A program made the translations under genes and the position numbers. Source: Bondarzewia mesenterica (taxonomy: Eukaryota > Basidiomycota > Agaricomycetes > Russulales > Bondarzewiaceae). From it: a stretch of 46,089 nucleotides of DNA. The notes beneath the pieces were generated by a model that was given only the letters and a program-made list of their open reading frames with translations, did not search any database and was not told where the DNA came from. The stretch is from assembly GCA_004802705.1 (NCBI GenBank), contig SGPL01000255.1:1-46089 (forward strand), written 5' to 3'. This document shows, one piece after another, positions 31,049 to 42,072 of the stretch (position 1 is the stretch's first letter; every line of letters starts with the position of its first letter).

Positions 31049-34000
31049 TCAGATATCTTCGTCCTTGTCTTCTAGCTGCGACGGTTTCAACATGCCAGGA
31101 ATACGCATCGCTGCTTCACGTTCCTCCTGCGCCTTGCGCAGGGCCTCTGCCTCCTTCTCGTCCACAAACAATTGTTCGGTATCATCTCCCGAGAACTCCT
31201 TGAGCTGAATGAGGAAGTCACGTAGCGCAAGCTTGAAGCGGTTGACGTCGCTATGGTATTCTGAGAGACTGATGACGAATGCCTTGATATCGGCACTTTT
31301 GAACCGCAGGAATGTCAGAACAAGTCTCAAAAGGGGGCAGGAGAACACGTACTTTGATGCGTGAGGGAACGCCGACTTGAGCAAGTTGGCTGTGTATTCG
31401 CGAACGAATATAGCGTTTGTCATATTGGGATCTGAAACTACTGCAGGGTCGAAAAGAGGAGCAGTGATTTGGTCTATTGCGACTAGCTGTATCATCCGGG
31501 CGAGCAGCGAGCACTGCAACTTGAAGCCGCTCTTGTGGTCTGCATCTGTGAGGACGAAAAAGACGTCCTGCAAGAGGCTCAGGTAGTACTGTTGGAAGAA
31601 AGCATTTGCTACCGGAGGGTCTGCAGCAGCGAAGTTGTTGATAACTTCCAAGCACACTGGGAGAGTGTCCACATTAACTAGATATATACGCACAAATTTC
31701 AACTCACTTACAATTCAAACCAGTCTCCACGATATCTCTCATTGTGTGTTTGATCGACCAAACGATACTGTCCATGAAGAGCTTGAACTGATTTGGAGGA
31801 AGACCAAGTAAAGCTGACAGCAACTGATGTCAGCCCACCTATATGTTGTTGACCGAGAATACATACCTGGGAAACAGTTCAGGTTGATCGCCCTCAGGAG
31901 CTTGAAGAAACCGACGCGGTGTTCAGGGAACTCCGCGAAGTCTTGGTTGATCATGGTCAAGGTCGGCTCAAAAACGGCATCGAAGATGGGAGGAACTTGA
32001 GGAGTAAGCAGGTTCTGGAGAGCTCCTCGATGAGCGGATAAGAGCAGAATGCAAGGCGTTGAGACTCACCCCTAGTCTGGTCGTAATAGTTGCCATGACA
32101 TTCAAAACCTCAGCATCTCGTGCTGCCGGTACGTTTTGGTTGTAATCGCCAAGAACAGAATCCAACAACGGTGGAATCAGATTCGTGTTTACACTCTCCA
32201 GGTCCTCCGCCTTCTTGATGTACGTCTCGACTAACTTCAGAATCTCCTTCTTCACCGTGCGCAGATGCCGGACCTTCGGTGTTTTGGTGGCAATTTGACC
32301 TGACAAAACGCAGCGTATAAGGAGACGACACCATCCCCTGGTGTTGAAGAGACTCACCCTCTTTAGCAACGGTCTCGCTGATGATCCCGCTCGTTGCGCG
32401 GTACAGACCGAGCATGTCCATGTATATACGGCCGATTTGAGGCAAGAAGAAACTACCGATGGACGTGCAGGCTGCAACGTTAGTCTTAAGTACATTCGAC
32501 AGAATCCGCAAATTGTCTGCGTTGTTCAGGACTTCCAGATTTGCGGAGGCTTGAGACATGAGGGAATCCCACTGCCATGCGTCAGAAAAGTCAGCGTGCA
32601 TGTAACTGCATTGAATGAAAGTGCGCAGAACTGCACGGTCACGTACTGCATTGTTCGGCAATTCCATCAGCTTGGCAATGAGCTTCTCCTGCTGTGGTTT
32701 ATTTGGTTGCGCAGAGATCATGTATCCTACCGCCTCGTAGAAGGTATGCACCTGCAGAGGAGACAGGTCGACCGTAATGCGGTGAAGGAGGCGCAAAATC
32801 TCATCCACGAATGGCTCTTGTTCTTGCGATTGCTGCATGACGAAATGACGACGACACTTCTGCGCAATTTTGATGAATGTGTCGCATGCCATATCTTGCA
32901 CACCTGTGATCCCAGCAAGATATTAAGTCTGCCGTCAGATTGCATTCAAATCACTTCAAACGTACCTTCGTGTGTCTCGTGCATAAACTCGAAGAGTTTA
33001 TTGACAACGGTCTTGAGGAACTTCCAGTGCGCTTTGAGGAAGCGTGGATACTGGCCAACGATGTACATGATGTCGGACGCAACGACAGCTTTGTTGTCCT
33101 TGCCACGCTTGATTTCGCACAGACCAAGCAAGTCCTTGATAACAGTGACGAGGAATCGTTTCTCCGTCTCCTCATCTGCGATAAAGAATGTTTAGTTTAT
33201 CATAAGCATGACAGCAAATTTGATCAGCAACTCACTCATAGCGCCTGAAATGGACCCAATCGCCCAACAGAGGGTGTTCAGATTCTGCCAAGACCATTCT
33301 GAGCCATCGACTTGCTTTGCAAGTTTCTCTGTCAGGATGGTCTCAGTGTCGGTGACGTCCAAGTGGGTAAGGTAGACGAGTAGCTCCCGCATCGATTTGT
33401 AGAGGACGATGGTGTCAGATTCCTTCATGAACTCGCGAACGATTTCTCCTTCCTCGTTCTCAACAATAAGAACCTTTGACGCATCACATTCAGCAGAGAA
33501 AACAGGAGGGAAGCGCTAAGATATCATACCTCTTCTGGCTTGACCATCTTCTCGATGACGACCAACCGCAAATTCGACAAAACATCCGAGTAGATGTTCT
33601 TTCTCAACGATACGCCGTTCAGCATACTCTGTGCTCCGCTAGTTCCTCCCAAGCTAAGGCCCATGAGCAGTCCACTATCACCAATGGGCAAACTCTGAAT
33701 CTCGTCATACAGTTCCGCTACAAGTTTGAGCCAATATTCCAAGCAAATTTTGAAAATTTCGCGCTCGTCAACTTGCGATATCTTGACCATGTACAAGTGT
33801 GCGTTCAAAAGAACGTCCTGGGTTGTCTCCGTCTCGACGCAGCGCAGATGATTCTGTAGAAAATTCGACAGAAAGAGCGCAAGGTTAAGAATGAACTCCT
33901 GGCCCGTGTCATTTGAATGAGCATAAGCCTGCGTGATGTTTGTGTTTGGCGGAACCATGCGGTTGATGGCAGTCATAACCATCTCGAAAAGCGAAACGTA

Positions 34001-35181
34001 TTTCGGGTCGTATTCGGGCCCAACGCTGAGCCCAGCAACCTCTGCGAGACATTTCAGGGTGATGTTTCGAAATTCAGGGACTTCAAGGAACTTAGAGAAG
34101 TGTTGTCAGCATATGGAAGGTTAAAGAAAACCAAGCAAATATGATAGCTCACGCGTTGGATGAGAACATCAATGATGGTTGTCTCGAAAATATACCCTAG
34201 CGGGATCCAATTCAAGAACCTGAGCAATGTCTCTAAAGCCGCCTTGACAAGCGACGTCTTCTGAGCCTCCTCAAGAATTTCTGAGCAGAGCTTGAAGATC
34301 TCAGAGAATTCACCGCACATTTGGTTTTTAAGATTCTTCATCTTTATCTGCGTCATCTGCTCGGCAGAGTAGTCAAAGACCTCCTCGGAAAGAAGTCGGA
34401 GGATGACCATGTTGTTCTCGCACAGTGAGAGATTGGTTTTGCAAGACTCGACAAGCTCCGGGATGAATGTTGGCCAGTTATGGGGCCACTCTTGTTTGAG
34501 AATCTGGAACCAAGCGTCGGCGAATGTGCATTATTACGCAGATAGTATACGCACTTGGACAAGCGCGAGGTTCAGCTTATTGATATAAGTCTTCTCTTTC
34601 CGCATTGTTACTTCATCCGAGGCAACTTTGACCGTGATACCGACTACAAAGTTACGCACGCCTGGCCATATTATCAGCATTCACGCGGATGTACTCCAGA
34701 ATCAAAAATGCCTACCTTGTCGTTGAGACTCAGGAAGAGTCTTCCACCGCGTGTTGATCAATTTCTCCAAGATTTGCAACCCTATGTACTGGAAATGGTG
34801 ACCCTTTACTTGCTGCCGCAACTCAGAATACATGACTACGACAGCTCACCTTGGTCTGCGGATACGAAGACCTCTCCATGATGTCCGGGACGCGTGTCCA
34901 TGCTTCTGGGTTTTCCTGAAATTGCGTAAGGACTTGTTGGGCAACTTGTTGCTGGTGGCACAAAGATAACGTGCACGCGAAGACATCAGCATCAGGAAAG
35001 GATCGAATGAACAAGACTACGCACATCCTTCCCCCCAGATCCTGAATAGAGAGTCATTACAATGTTGTCCATAAGAGAGATGTCAAACTCCCTCGAGAAA
35101 TCGAGTAGAGCCTGAAGACAAGCGTGTTACTAATACGCAAACGATGGAAGTCAACAGTCTGGTCAGACAACTTACCTCCAT
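31049..35181 (-). CDS. XPO1: Exportin-1 (CRM1/XPO1)
   Basis: Major nuclear export receptor; binds RanGTP and leucine-rich export signals. Sixteen exons: 35176-35181, 35025-35111, 34850-34951, 34716-34788, 34555-34661, 34153-34503, 33530-34090, 33236-33473, 32966-33175, 32647-32903, 32358-32571, 32070-32299, 31867-32014, 31712-31813, 31353-31656, 31049-31295; 1078 residues, matching the family. The first exon encodes only Met-Glu. Hallmarks: [50 protein letters not shown], then [14 protein letters not shown] with the cysteine equivalent to human Cys528 (about residue 498, codon at 33267-33269), and [20 protein letters not shown]. The C-terminus is acidic (LEDKDEDI). Intron 10 (32572-32646) is 75 bp, stop-free and in frame. 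Several acceptor choices, such as the one before LCLEVINNF, were set by family alignment. Confidence 0.97.
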
Positions 35182-35475
35182 AGTGCACAAACGGGATACT
35201 TTTCGAACCTATGTGAGGGGTGGGCACGAGAAACGAAGGAGGTAACCAGGAGTGCGAGGACTGTGCCAGTGGCTGAACGTTCAACGGGAGTAGAGATTGT
35301 TGGGCAGAGGGTCCCTTCCGAGATCGTTGTATCTTTATCTCCGAATGGCCTGAATTTTATCTCCGCGGATCACGTGACATTTGTTGCGTCATTTCTTCTT
35401 TCAGCCATTCGGAGTCCAGCCAACACTAGAGTAACCTCCCAGCCAAAATGCACACCAGACTCTTCCCCATCTACC
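35182..35475. promoter_or_regulatory. XPO1/oxidoreductase divergent promoter with TCACGTGA (35370-35377)
   Basis: This 294 bp promoter serves two genes starting in opposite directions. It holds the 10-mer ATCACGTGAC, identical to that upstream of CDC27. The core CACGTG is a bHLH (Cbf1-type) site; its use here is inference. A plus-strand ORF from 35263 runs in frame into the oxidoreductase, but the ATG at 35476 is the one followed by family sequence. Confidence 0.45.
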
Positions 35476-36809
35476 ATGACATCCACTCAAATCCCCACTT
35501 CGCAGAAGGCATGGCGCATTGTTGCCAGGGGTCCACCGAGCACTGCTCTCAAACTCGACAAAGAGCTACCCGTGCCTACGAAGTTTCGTGAAGGGGAAGT
35601 CCTCATTAAAGTCCAGGCAGCGGCCTTGAACCCTGTGTATGCTCTCCTTACATCCTCATGCCCATTCTGATGTACAGAACTTCACAATAGAGGTTATAAA
35701 CTCATGAAATGGCTTCCCAATCTTGCAGGAGGAAGACCAGCGACCGCAGAATACGACTTTTCAGGCACTGTTGTAAAGGCAAATGGAACGAAATTTTCAA
35801 ACGGCGACCAAGTGTTCGGCTGGATTCCTGTCGGTTAGCACTCTCAGTCTGTCCTTTTGTGCTCCACGGTCACTCATGTACTAGTATAGACCTCAATCGT
35901 AAAACGAGACAGGGAGCTCTGTCGGAATACACAGTTGCTCCTGCCTCTTACCTTGCACTTCGTCCTCCCAACCTTACACCTATCGAGGCTTCGGGCATCT
36001 GCCTCACTAGTATGACTGCGTACCAGATGCTGTTTCAATTTGCCAAACTCGAGGAAGGGCAGTCGCTCTTCGTTAATGGTGGGAGTACCGCAGTAGGAAC
36101 ATATGCCATCCAGTTTGCCAAAGCAATAGGGGTGAAAGTGGTCGCTAGTGCCTCGGAGAGGAACAGGGAGTTTGTCCTGGGCCTGGGTGCCGATGAGGTC
36201 GACTTCTACCAATCTTTTCGATCCATCAGAACTGACGACTGACATCCGATTTCTTCCAGTTCATTGACTACACCAAGCAAGATCTTGCCACCTATCTTTC
36301 ACAGAACCCACCCACCACCAAGTTCAACGTGTTTCTTGAAGCTGTCGGGCTTGCGGATGACTCACTCTACGTTCAGAGTGAAAAATATCTTGCCCCTGGT
36401 GGCGTGTTTTTGACTGTCGGTCCGCAACCTGCGGGATGGGCATCCGTGCCCAAGTTGCTGAAACTTTGTATCGATTTGATTCGGCCGACCTGGTTGGGGG
36501 GTGTGAATAGGAAGTGGATGTACGTGTTCTCCTAATACGTATCTGAGCTTAGCAAATCTCACATGTTGCTCAGGGCGCCTATGGTGAAACAGAAAGAGGA
36601 AGATCTGGAGGCCATCCGAAAGTTGATTGCGGATGGTGCGTGGTGTTATTTTCATTATCGAATTTCAACTGACTCTCATTGAAGGGAAAGTGAAGCCGGT
36701 GGTGGACTCTGTCTACTCCTTTGAGGATGCGCTCAAAGCCTACGACAGAATCGGGACCACGCATTGCACCGGAAAAGTGGTAGTCAAGGTTGATCCAAGT
36801 CTGGAGTAG
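35476..36809 (+). CDS. Zinc-independent medium-chain dehydrogenase/reductase (quinone oxidoreductase-like)
   Basis: MDR-superfamily NADPH-dependent reductase of the QOR/RTN4IP1/Yim1 type; such enzymes reduce quinones or enones. Exons 35476-35636, 35691-35833, 35890-36197, 36260-36519, 36574-36635 and 36685-36809 give 352 residues. The GroES-like half contains EGEVLIKVQAAALNPV and TAEYDFSGTVV. The nucleotide motif is VNGGSTAVGTYAIQFAKAIG (glycine motif at residues 165-171), and GLGADEFIDYT follows across an intron. The C-terminus reads VKPVVDSVYSFEDALKAYDR then GKVVVKV, typical of the family. Zinc-ligand cysteines of alcohol dehydrogenases are absent. The exact substrate cannot be read from sequence. 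It shares its promoter with XPO1. Confidence 0.9.
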
Positions 36810-37160
36810 GTAAGGTTGAACAAGGCGCTACTCCGTCTGGAAATAGCTTTGTTACGTTACACATGTGCATGTACCCCTTCTCGCCCGCTGTTGCTTGTAG
36901 CCTTGCAGTATGTTTTCGCTGGACAATCGATTTCACTTGTTGTCTGAAATTCGCGATTCGAGCTCTACTCGCGTGACGTCACATCACATGATAGCGCGCG
37001 CGACGCGTAATCATGCAGACTCTGCGCAGTGCTGCCATCAACCTTCCGCAAACAACCTCAGTTTATAATTGCCTGGTGCACTCGTTTCTGGATTGAAGCC
37101 CACCTAAAAATTGAGCTGTTTCTCCTCACACAGTAGTTTGTTCTATTATACGGAGTGACC
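36810..37160. promoter_or_regulatory. SPC24 promoter with CRE-like and MCB boxes
   Basis: Upstream of SPC24, the palindrome TGACGTCA lies at 36974-36981 and ACGCGT at 37003-37008, about 155 bp before the start codon, inside a CpG-rich segment (GCGCGCGCGACGCG). ACGCGT is the MBF site in yeasts; TGACGTCA is a bZIP (CRE) site. The left part also holds the 3' UTR of the oxidoreductase. Binding has not been shown. Confidence 0.5.
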
Positions 37161-38029
37161 ATGTCGATAGACATCCAAGAAGCCATGTATGTACTGGACA
37201 GATATCAGGAACGAACATCGCTTTTGATACGTTGTTTTCTGCAGCCAGGGTATTCGGGATATGGCCCCCATTATTGACCCAGAGGATGATTATCTCACCA
37301 TTGCAGCTGCAGAAGAGCAGATGGCTCTTCGTGCAGCCCAACGGAAGAAGGAACTTGAAGCAGCACACAGTAACCTGAAATGTGCGCCTGAGTACCTGCT
37401 TCATTCAACCATATCAAGTCATCGCTATATTCTCACAATTTAGCATTGTCTCGGATCTTTGACTCCGCTCGAGCGTCTTCCACGCGATCGCCCTCCGTCC
37501 CCTCTGCTGAAAAACACGCCGAAACACTCAACGAACTAGACGCGGGCGGTATCTCCCTCGCTAAAGCAATCAACGACGCCGAGAGCGCTCTGGCGCAAAA
37601 GCAGGCAGAGCTTACGCGGCTCAAGGAAGAGGCACGAGCTTTAGAAGAGAGCGACCCGGCTGCTGAGCATGACTTGGACGGAACGGCGTAAGTTTCGCAC
37701 AAATGACCTCTGTGCAAAATCGTTACCTTATTATCTCTTTTTCTACATGTTAGACTGCGATTACAGATATACAAGGGGCTTGGCTTTGAGCCAGTCCTCA
37801 GCAAGGACGGCCATTTGGAGAAGTTGCTTGTCGGTACGTCTTTTCACGTTTTTCTTATATACACACAGTCATTGAGTCATACGTTCGATATTCATGATCG
37901 ATGCTCCTTCGACTGTGGCATATTACCTGTTCAGAGAGCGCCTCTGGCGATATTCACGTCGTCAGATTTGACGAGGGCCGCTCAGAGTATGAAACAGCAG
38001 ACCTGCTATGGAAGTTAGCAGCATCATGA
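37161..38029 (+). CDS. SPC24: Kinetochore protein Spc24
   Basis: Subunit of the Ndc80 complex; with Spc25 it anchors the complex to the inner kinetochore. Exons 37161-37186, 37245-37381, 37444-37687, 37754-37833 and 37935-38029 give 193 residues. The N-terminal two thirds are coiled coil (AAAEEQMALRAAQRKKELEA; SALAQKQAELTRLKEEARAL), and the C-terminal globular domain carries the family pattern LRLQIYKGLGFEPVL, then SGDIHVVRFDEGRSEYETAD and LLWKLAAS. The start fits MSIDIQEAIQGIRDM across the first intron. The stop TGA at 38027 is followed by a short UTR before a repeat-rich region. Its partner NDC80 is about 24 kb to the left. Confidence 0.92.
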
Positions 38030-38664
38030 ACACTTTTTTCTTTCGAGCGTGTTCCCATATCTCTCTTTCTATACTTTTATTCGTTAATGCTTGTACCGTG
38101 CGGATATCGAGCCGTTGTACACCTCTTCACTGCGGTCATAGAGCGTAGTGTGTTTTATTGTCTTCATATGAACGAGTTCGTCCACAGCAAGAAACAAATG
38201 TATACATCCAAACTAACTATATAAGCACACTATCTGGTGTGCCTGTCGTCCACCAACGTGACCTTTTTCGCTCCACTCGCTCCACTGTCTTTCTGCCCTG
38301 CTCCGCGACCGTGTTGCAGGACTTGCCGCTGTGGCTGTGCGGTGTTGTTTTTGCCTTCTGCTCTGCTCCGTGACCTTTTTTGGCTCCATGGTCTTTCTTC
38401 CCTGCTCCGCGACCGTGCAGCAGGACTTGCTGTTGTGGCTGTGCGGTGTCGTTTGTGCTGTTTTGCTCTGCTCCGCGGCCGTGTGGTGCGACTTGCTGTT
38501 TTTGGTGGGAGAGGGCAGCGGATCTGTTCGCTCGCTGCAGGTGCATCACTTTGTACATGACAGGGGAATTGTTGTTGTCATATCGTGCGTCATCTCTGAC
38601 ATTTGGTCGTGCTCTTCGAATTCTTCTTTATAAAGGTGCGTGTTGATTCCTTGGTCTCTTTCTG
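38030..38664. other. Non-genic region downstream of SPC24
   Basis: Besides the 105 bp tandem repeat there is the SPC24 3' UTR (to about 38160) and a short AT-richer spacer. No complete gene was seen. The junction to the helicase fragment near 38640 is not marked by a recognisable repeat. Confidence 0.4.
38285..38510 (+). repeat. GC-rich tandem repeat, period about 105 bp
   Basis: Two imperfect copies with the start of a third. Each unit contains TGCTCCGCGACCGTG, then CAGGACTTGC, then TGTGGCTGTGCGGTG, then CTCTGCTCCG. Copies begin at 38298 and 38402 (offset 104), and the second internal box recurs from 38361 to 38467 (offset 106). The repeat is open in several frames, for example a His/Gln/Gly-rich minus-strand frame, but this is probably repeat bias and not a gene. 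It lies between SPC24 and a decayed helicase. Confidence 0.75.
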
Positions 38665-39096
38665 TTGCGGGCCATCTCTTTGACGTTCGCGATGGCCGGT
38701 GCTTCGTGCACGCTTGCGACGTCGGCTTGGGTCCTATTGTCGCAAACACTATGCAGTATAATGTTCCGTCAACGCTCCGTCGACGTATGCGTCGTCAATC
38801 GAACGGAAATATATTCCCTCCCCCGCATCATGTTCACTTTCAACCCTCCGTATTCTTCCTGGACAGTGAACCGGAGGCAGTTTCCATTACGTATTGCCTA
38901 CGCTACCACTTTCAACAGTTGCCTCGGTCTAACCTTAGATCGCATTGTCGTTGACATCCGTACCAGCGTATTTGCTCATGGACAACTTTACACAGCACTC
39001 TCTCGCGTTCGTAAAAGAAATGATATTTTATTACTTACTGCTGACAATTTCGACGGTTTCGCAACGAACGTAGTATATGAGCAATTACTTCTATAG
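38665..39096 (+). pseudogene. Decayed Pif1/Helitron-type helicase, C-terminal fragment
   Basis: A 143-codon ORF whose last 85 residues match the C-terminal end of Pif1-like helicases, as carried by Helitron transposons: LPRIMFTFNPPYSSW, RRQFPLRIAYATTF and VFAHGQLYTALSRVRKRNDI. In active relatives the segment after FPLR reads like AFAMTINKSQGQTL; here it is AYATTFNSCLGLTL, so the conserved Lys, Ser-Gln and Gln of helicase motif V/VI are lost. The Walker motifs and the Rep nuclease part are absent. The N-terminal half of the ORF has no clear match. This is a degenerate transposon remnant; neither Helitron end (5' TC, 3' hairpin and CTRR) was identified with confidence. Confidence 0.72.
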
Positions 39097-39348
39097 CCGA
39101 CGGCCGCAGGGACCCCTTGTATATATATACACAGGATGAAGCACCGCAGAGCATACCACATCATGCAAGATGGCGATGATCGCTGCAGCGCAATAGCGCA
39201 ATATGCGAGCTTGGCGAGCTTGACTCGCAGCAAGAAAAAATCAATATGACTGAGGAGCAAGGTCCATAAGTCCAAGAGGCCTGTGGGGGATCGAAACCCA
39301 TCAAGACGGGACCGTGAGTCCATTTAGAGCCTGATCAATAAACCACCG

Positions 39349-42072
39349 TCAGTTCAATTGCCTGTTCAGACCACAAAAATGAAGACCAACATGGATCCCT
39401 TTCTTCACGACCCACACCTTCCGCTGATCCTTTTCGCATATTTCCCGAACCTTGATCTCGATTGCATACTTTTTGACCTTGTATATCCTCAAATCTTGGT
39501 ATACTGAGTCCACCAGCGCAGGTAGACTGCTCGTTTCCAGAGTTGCAATCTTCGTAAGGAGGAAGGGGAGACAGTTGTCTGGGAATGGGTTTTTCGGAGG
39601 AAGTTGTGCGCGCTTGGCGGCAGAAGAAGTGACAGCAGAGGACGGGAGACTTGCTATTGAATTAGGATTTGCAAGATGAGGTGGCAAAGCGGGAACAACA
39701 AATGTCGAGGCGGACGCAAGGGAAAGAAATGATGATGTCGAAGGCACAGGCTTGATGGCTTGCTTTGCCACCTCGAAAGGAGTAGACACGAATGTGAACG
39801 GATCAATCGGGTATGGGGTATCTGAAATGATCAAATGAGGACTGAGAACTCAAGCAAGATGAAACATGAAACAACATACCGTTGAATAGCTGAATCTTAT
39901 ACTGCTTGAACGGGTCGTACTCACACTTGCCAATCGCATCTTCCCAGCACGGTCCTTTGACAAATGGCACAAGCGGCACCACCACCTTCCTCTTTTTCGC
40001 CTTCGCCCCATCACTAAATTTCTCTCTCTCCTTTTCCTCGGATTTCCGTTTCCCCTTTGTCTGCTCTGGCAAGGGTGGGAAGGGAAATGCATCCATGTCT
40101 TCGCGTTCATCGATAGGTGTCGCAACCTCTTCTTCATCCTCATCCACTAGCCAACCCTCCAAATCTGAAGATCCCTCATCGACATCCTTATCCTCATCAC
40201 TCACCTCCGCAAGATCATCCCCACCGCCCTCCTCCTCGCCGTTCCACTCCTCGCCACTGTCATACGAGTAATCCACCGCAACCACGTCTCGGGCGAATGG
40301 CGCGCGAGGACCAATCACGCGAGAGCGTCGAGTGAAAGTGCCGAAGTACCCTGGGCGAGCGTCTTCTTGGAAGATGAGGACCTTTGCTGGGATACGCTCA
40401 CGATCACGAAGTTCGGAGAGGAGTGTGCGCACAGCGGCAGCATCGTCTGAGAGCTCTGCCTCGTTGAGACGCGTAAGTATAGAGCGGACGGGGTCGGGGT
40501 AATAAGTCTTGAAGTAAGACGTAGAGCGTTTCAAGGCACGAGAAGCATCTAATGGTGAAGGCAGCGATGAGATGGTAGACTTCAAATGCGCTGTAGAATT
40601 GTGAACACAATCAGGATCCCATCGCAAAAGTACACCGGAACACAGACACTTTGGGCTTAAACGCGTGGCATCCACCTTTGCGTCACTCATCTGAACATCA
40701 TCGTCCCCGCCTTGTCGTACGCCTTCATAGTCAATAACGATGACATCGCTGGCCTGGTGCCTCTTGCGTTTTTTTAGCCCTTGAAACCAATTGATGGGCG
40801 CGAGCTCGGCGTCCTTCTTCAACACGAAGGGCTTGAATACCTTCTCGAAATCCGATGGATCCTTACTTGATGGTCCAGCAGCTGGTTCCCTGGAAGTTGA
40901 CGCGGCCATCGACGTTGAGGCTTTCGGTTTCGCGAAGAAGCTTGCCATGAGCGACCGAGACTTGCTCTGAGACTCTCTTTCTTTCTTCTCCTTGTCGGCC
41001 CTGGCTGCTTTCCTCTCTTGCCTTTCTTTTTCCTTATAATACGATTGAGGAAAGTAAATAGAATGCTAGAATGCAAAATAGACGCACCCTTGCAGCCTTC
41101 TCCGCATCAACGTTCTTACTTGATCGACCTGGCGCCGCCTTTCTCTGCGAGCTGCTGTTCTCGACTCCCTCAGCATCTATCTTGTCACCTTGGTCTCTCT
41201 CTTGGGAGTTCGGAGGTGAAGAACCGCGAATAGATGCAGCGTCGTTGGAGGTGGCACCAAAGAGCGCTTTCGGCTTGTGTTTAGCAGCAATATTCGTGCC
41301 TTTGGACCCGAGCAGGGCGTCCTTTTCGCTCTGAGGAAGCGCGTCGAAGAGAGCTTGCAGTTCTTTCTTGGCCTGCCAACATGTTCGATATGCATCATAG
41401 GACGGAGGAAGGTGATCGCTTACCTGAACGCGTTCGACGATTCTTCCTTCGATCTTTTCTCGCGAAGCCTTGGGGAGCCAGTCATAGAAATCTGCCCTCA
41501 CCTCCCATCGCCATACGCATGTGTACGCTGGGATCTTAACGGAATTAATCACGTCGACACCATAATTAATTCTCGTCGCTATTGAGTTGACCGTGGCCTC
41601 GATTGCTTCTAACGGCAGGGGGCTCGTGGTAGAGCGTGTCGCCTCCATGTCATCATCGTCCGCGGTGGGGACCAATTCTCGTTGAATATACTTGCACAGA
41701 GCGGATATAGACCTGTCGCTATACGCAATCATCTTTGATTAGTTGGAAGACCTCAACTCATCACATACATACCTTTCTTGAACGAACTTCGCTATCAGCG
41801 GTCGATGCTCCTCTGGCACACAGGTTAACGCGGGCTCTTGCTTCTCTATGCGTTCTTCCAGCAGCTCCCGGAATTTAACCAGTTCTAGCAACGATATTAA
41901 AATAGCAGTTCGGATAAAATTTCCTCTGAACATGTTCTTGCCACGCACCTTGCATTGTCTCCGTCATCTTCTCAAACGACATCGGTTTCTGTCTGAAGAC
42001 AATCTTCCCATTCTTTATCTCCACCATAGACTGCTTTCCCACTTTTCCTGAGAGCAATGACGCGTCAATCAT
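39349..42072 (-). CDS. RLF2: Chromatin assembly factor 1 large subunit (CAC1/RLF2/p150)
   Basis: Large subunit of CAF-1, which deposits H3-H4 behind replication forks and is tethered by PCNA. Exons 41949-42072, 41773-41884, 41424-41718, 41088-41372, 39880-41032 and 39349-39821 give 813 residues. A KER-type charged helix (KERQERKAARADKEKKERE, about residues 274-292) is followed by a PIP-like motif RSLMASFF (residues 298-305, Arg in place of Gln). Then comes a core with RPGYFGTFTRRSRVIGPRAP and an acidic ED region (about residues 525-590, GEEEGGGDDLAEVSDEDKD). The C-terminus (IYKVKKYAIEIKVREI, KVWVVKKG) fits the winged-helix region. The start MIDASLL is the first ATG. Its start faces RFC2 across a 368 bp promoter with MCB boxes. 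Confidence 0.93.

Noticed and set aside
38217..38558. His/Gln/Gly-rich minus-strand ORF over the tandem repeat as a protein gene
   Set aside because: Repeat units are open in several frames on both strands, and period differences of 104 and 106 bp do not preserve one frame.
39130..39340. A tRNA-like B-box (GGGTTTCGATCCCCC) on the minus strand
   Set aside because: No matching A-box, acceptor stem or anticodon arm could be folded; the T-stem has a mismatch. Not called a tRNA or tRNA-derived SINE.
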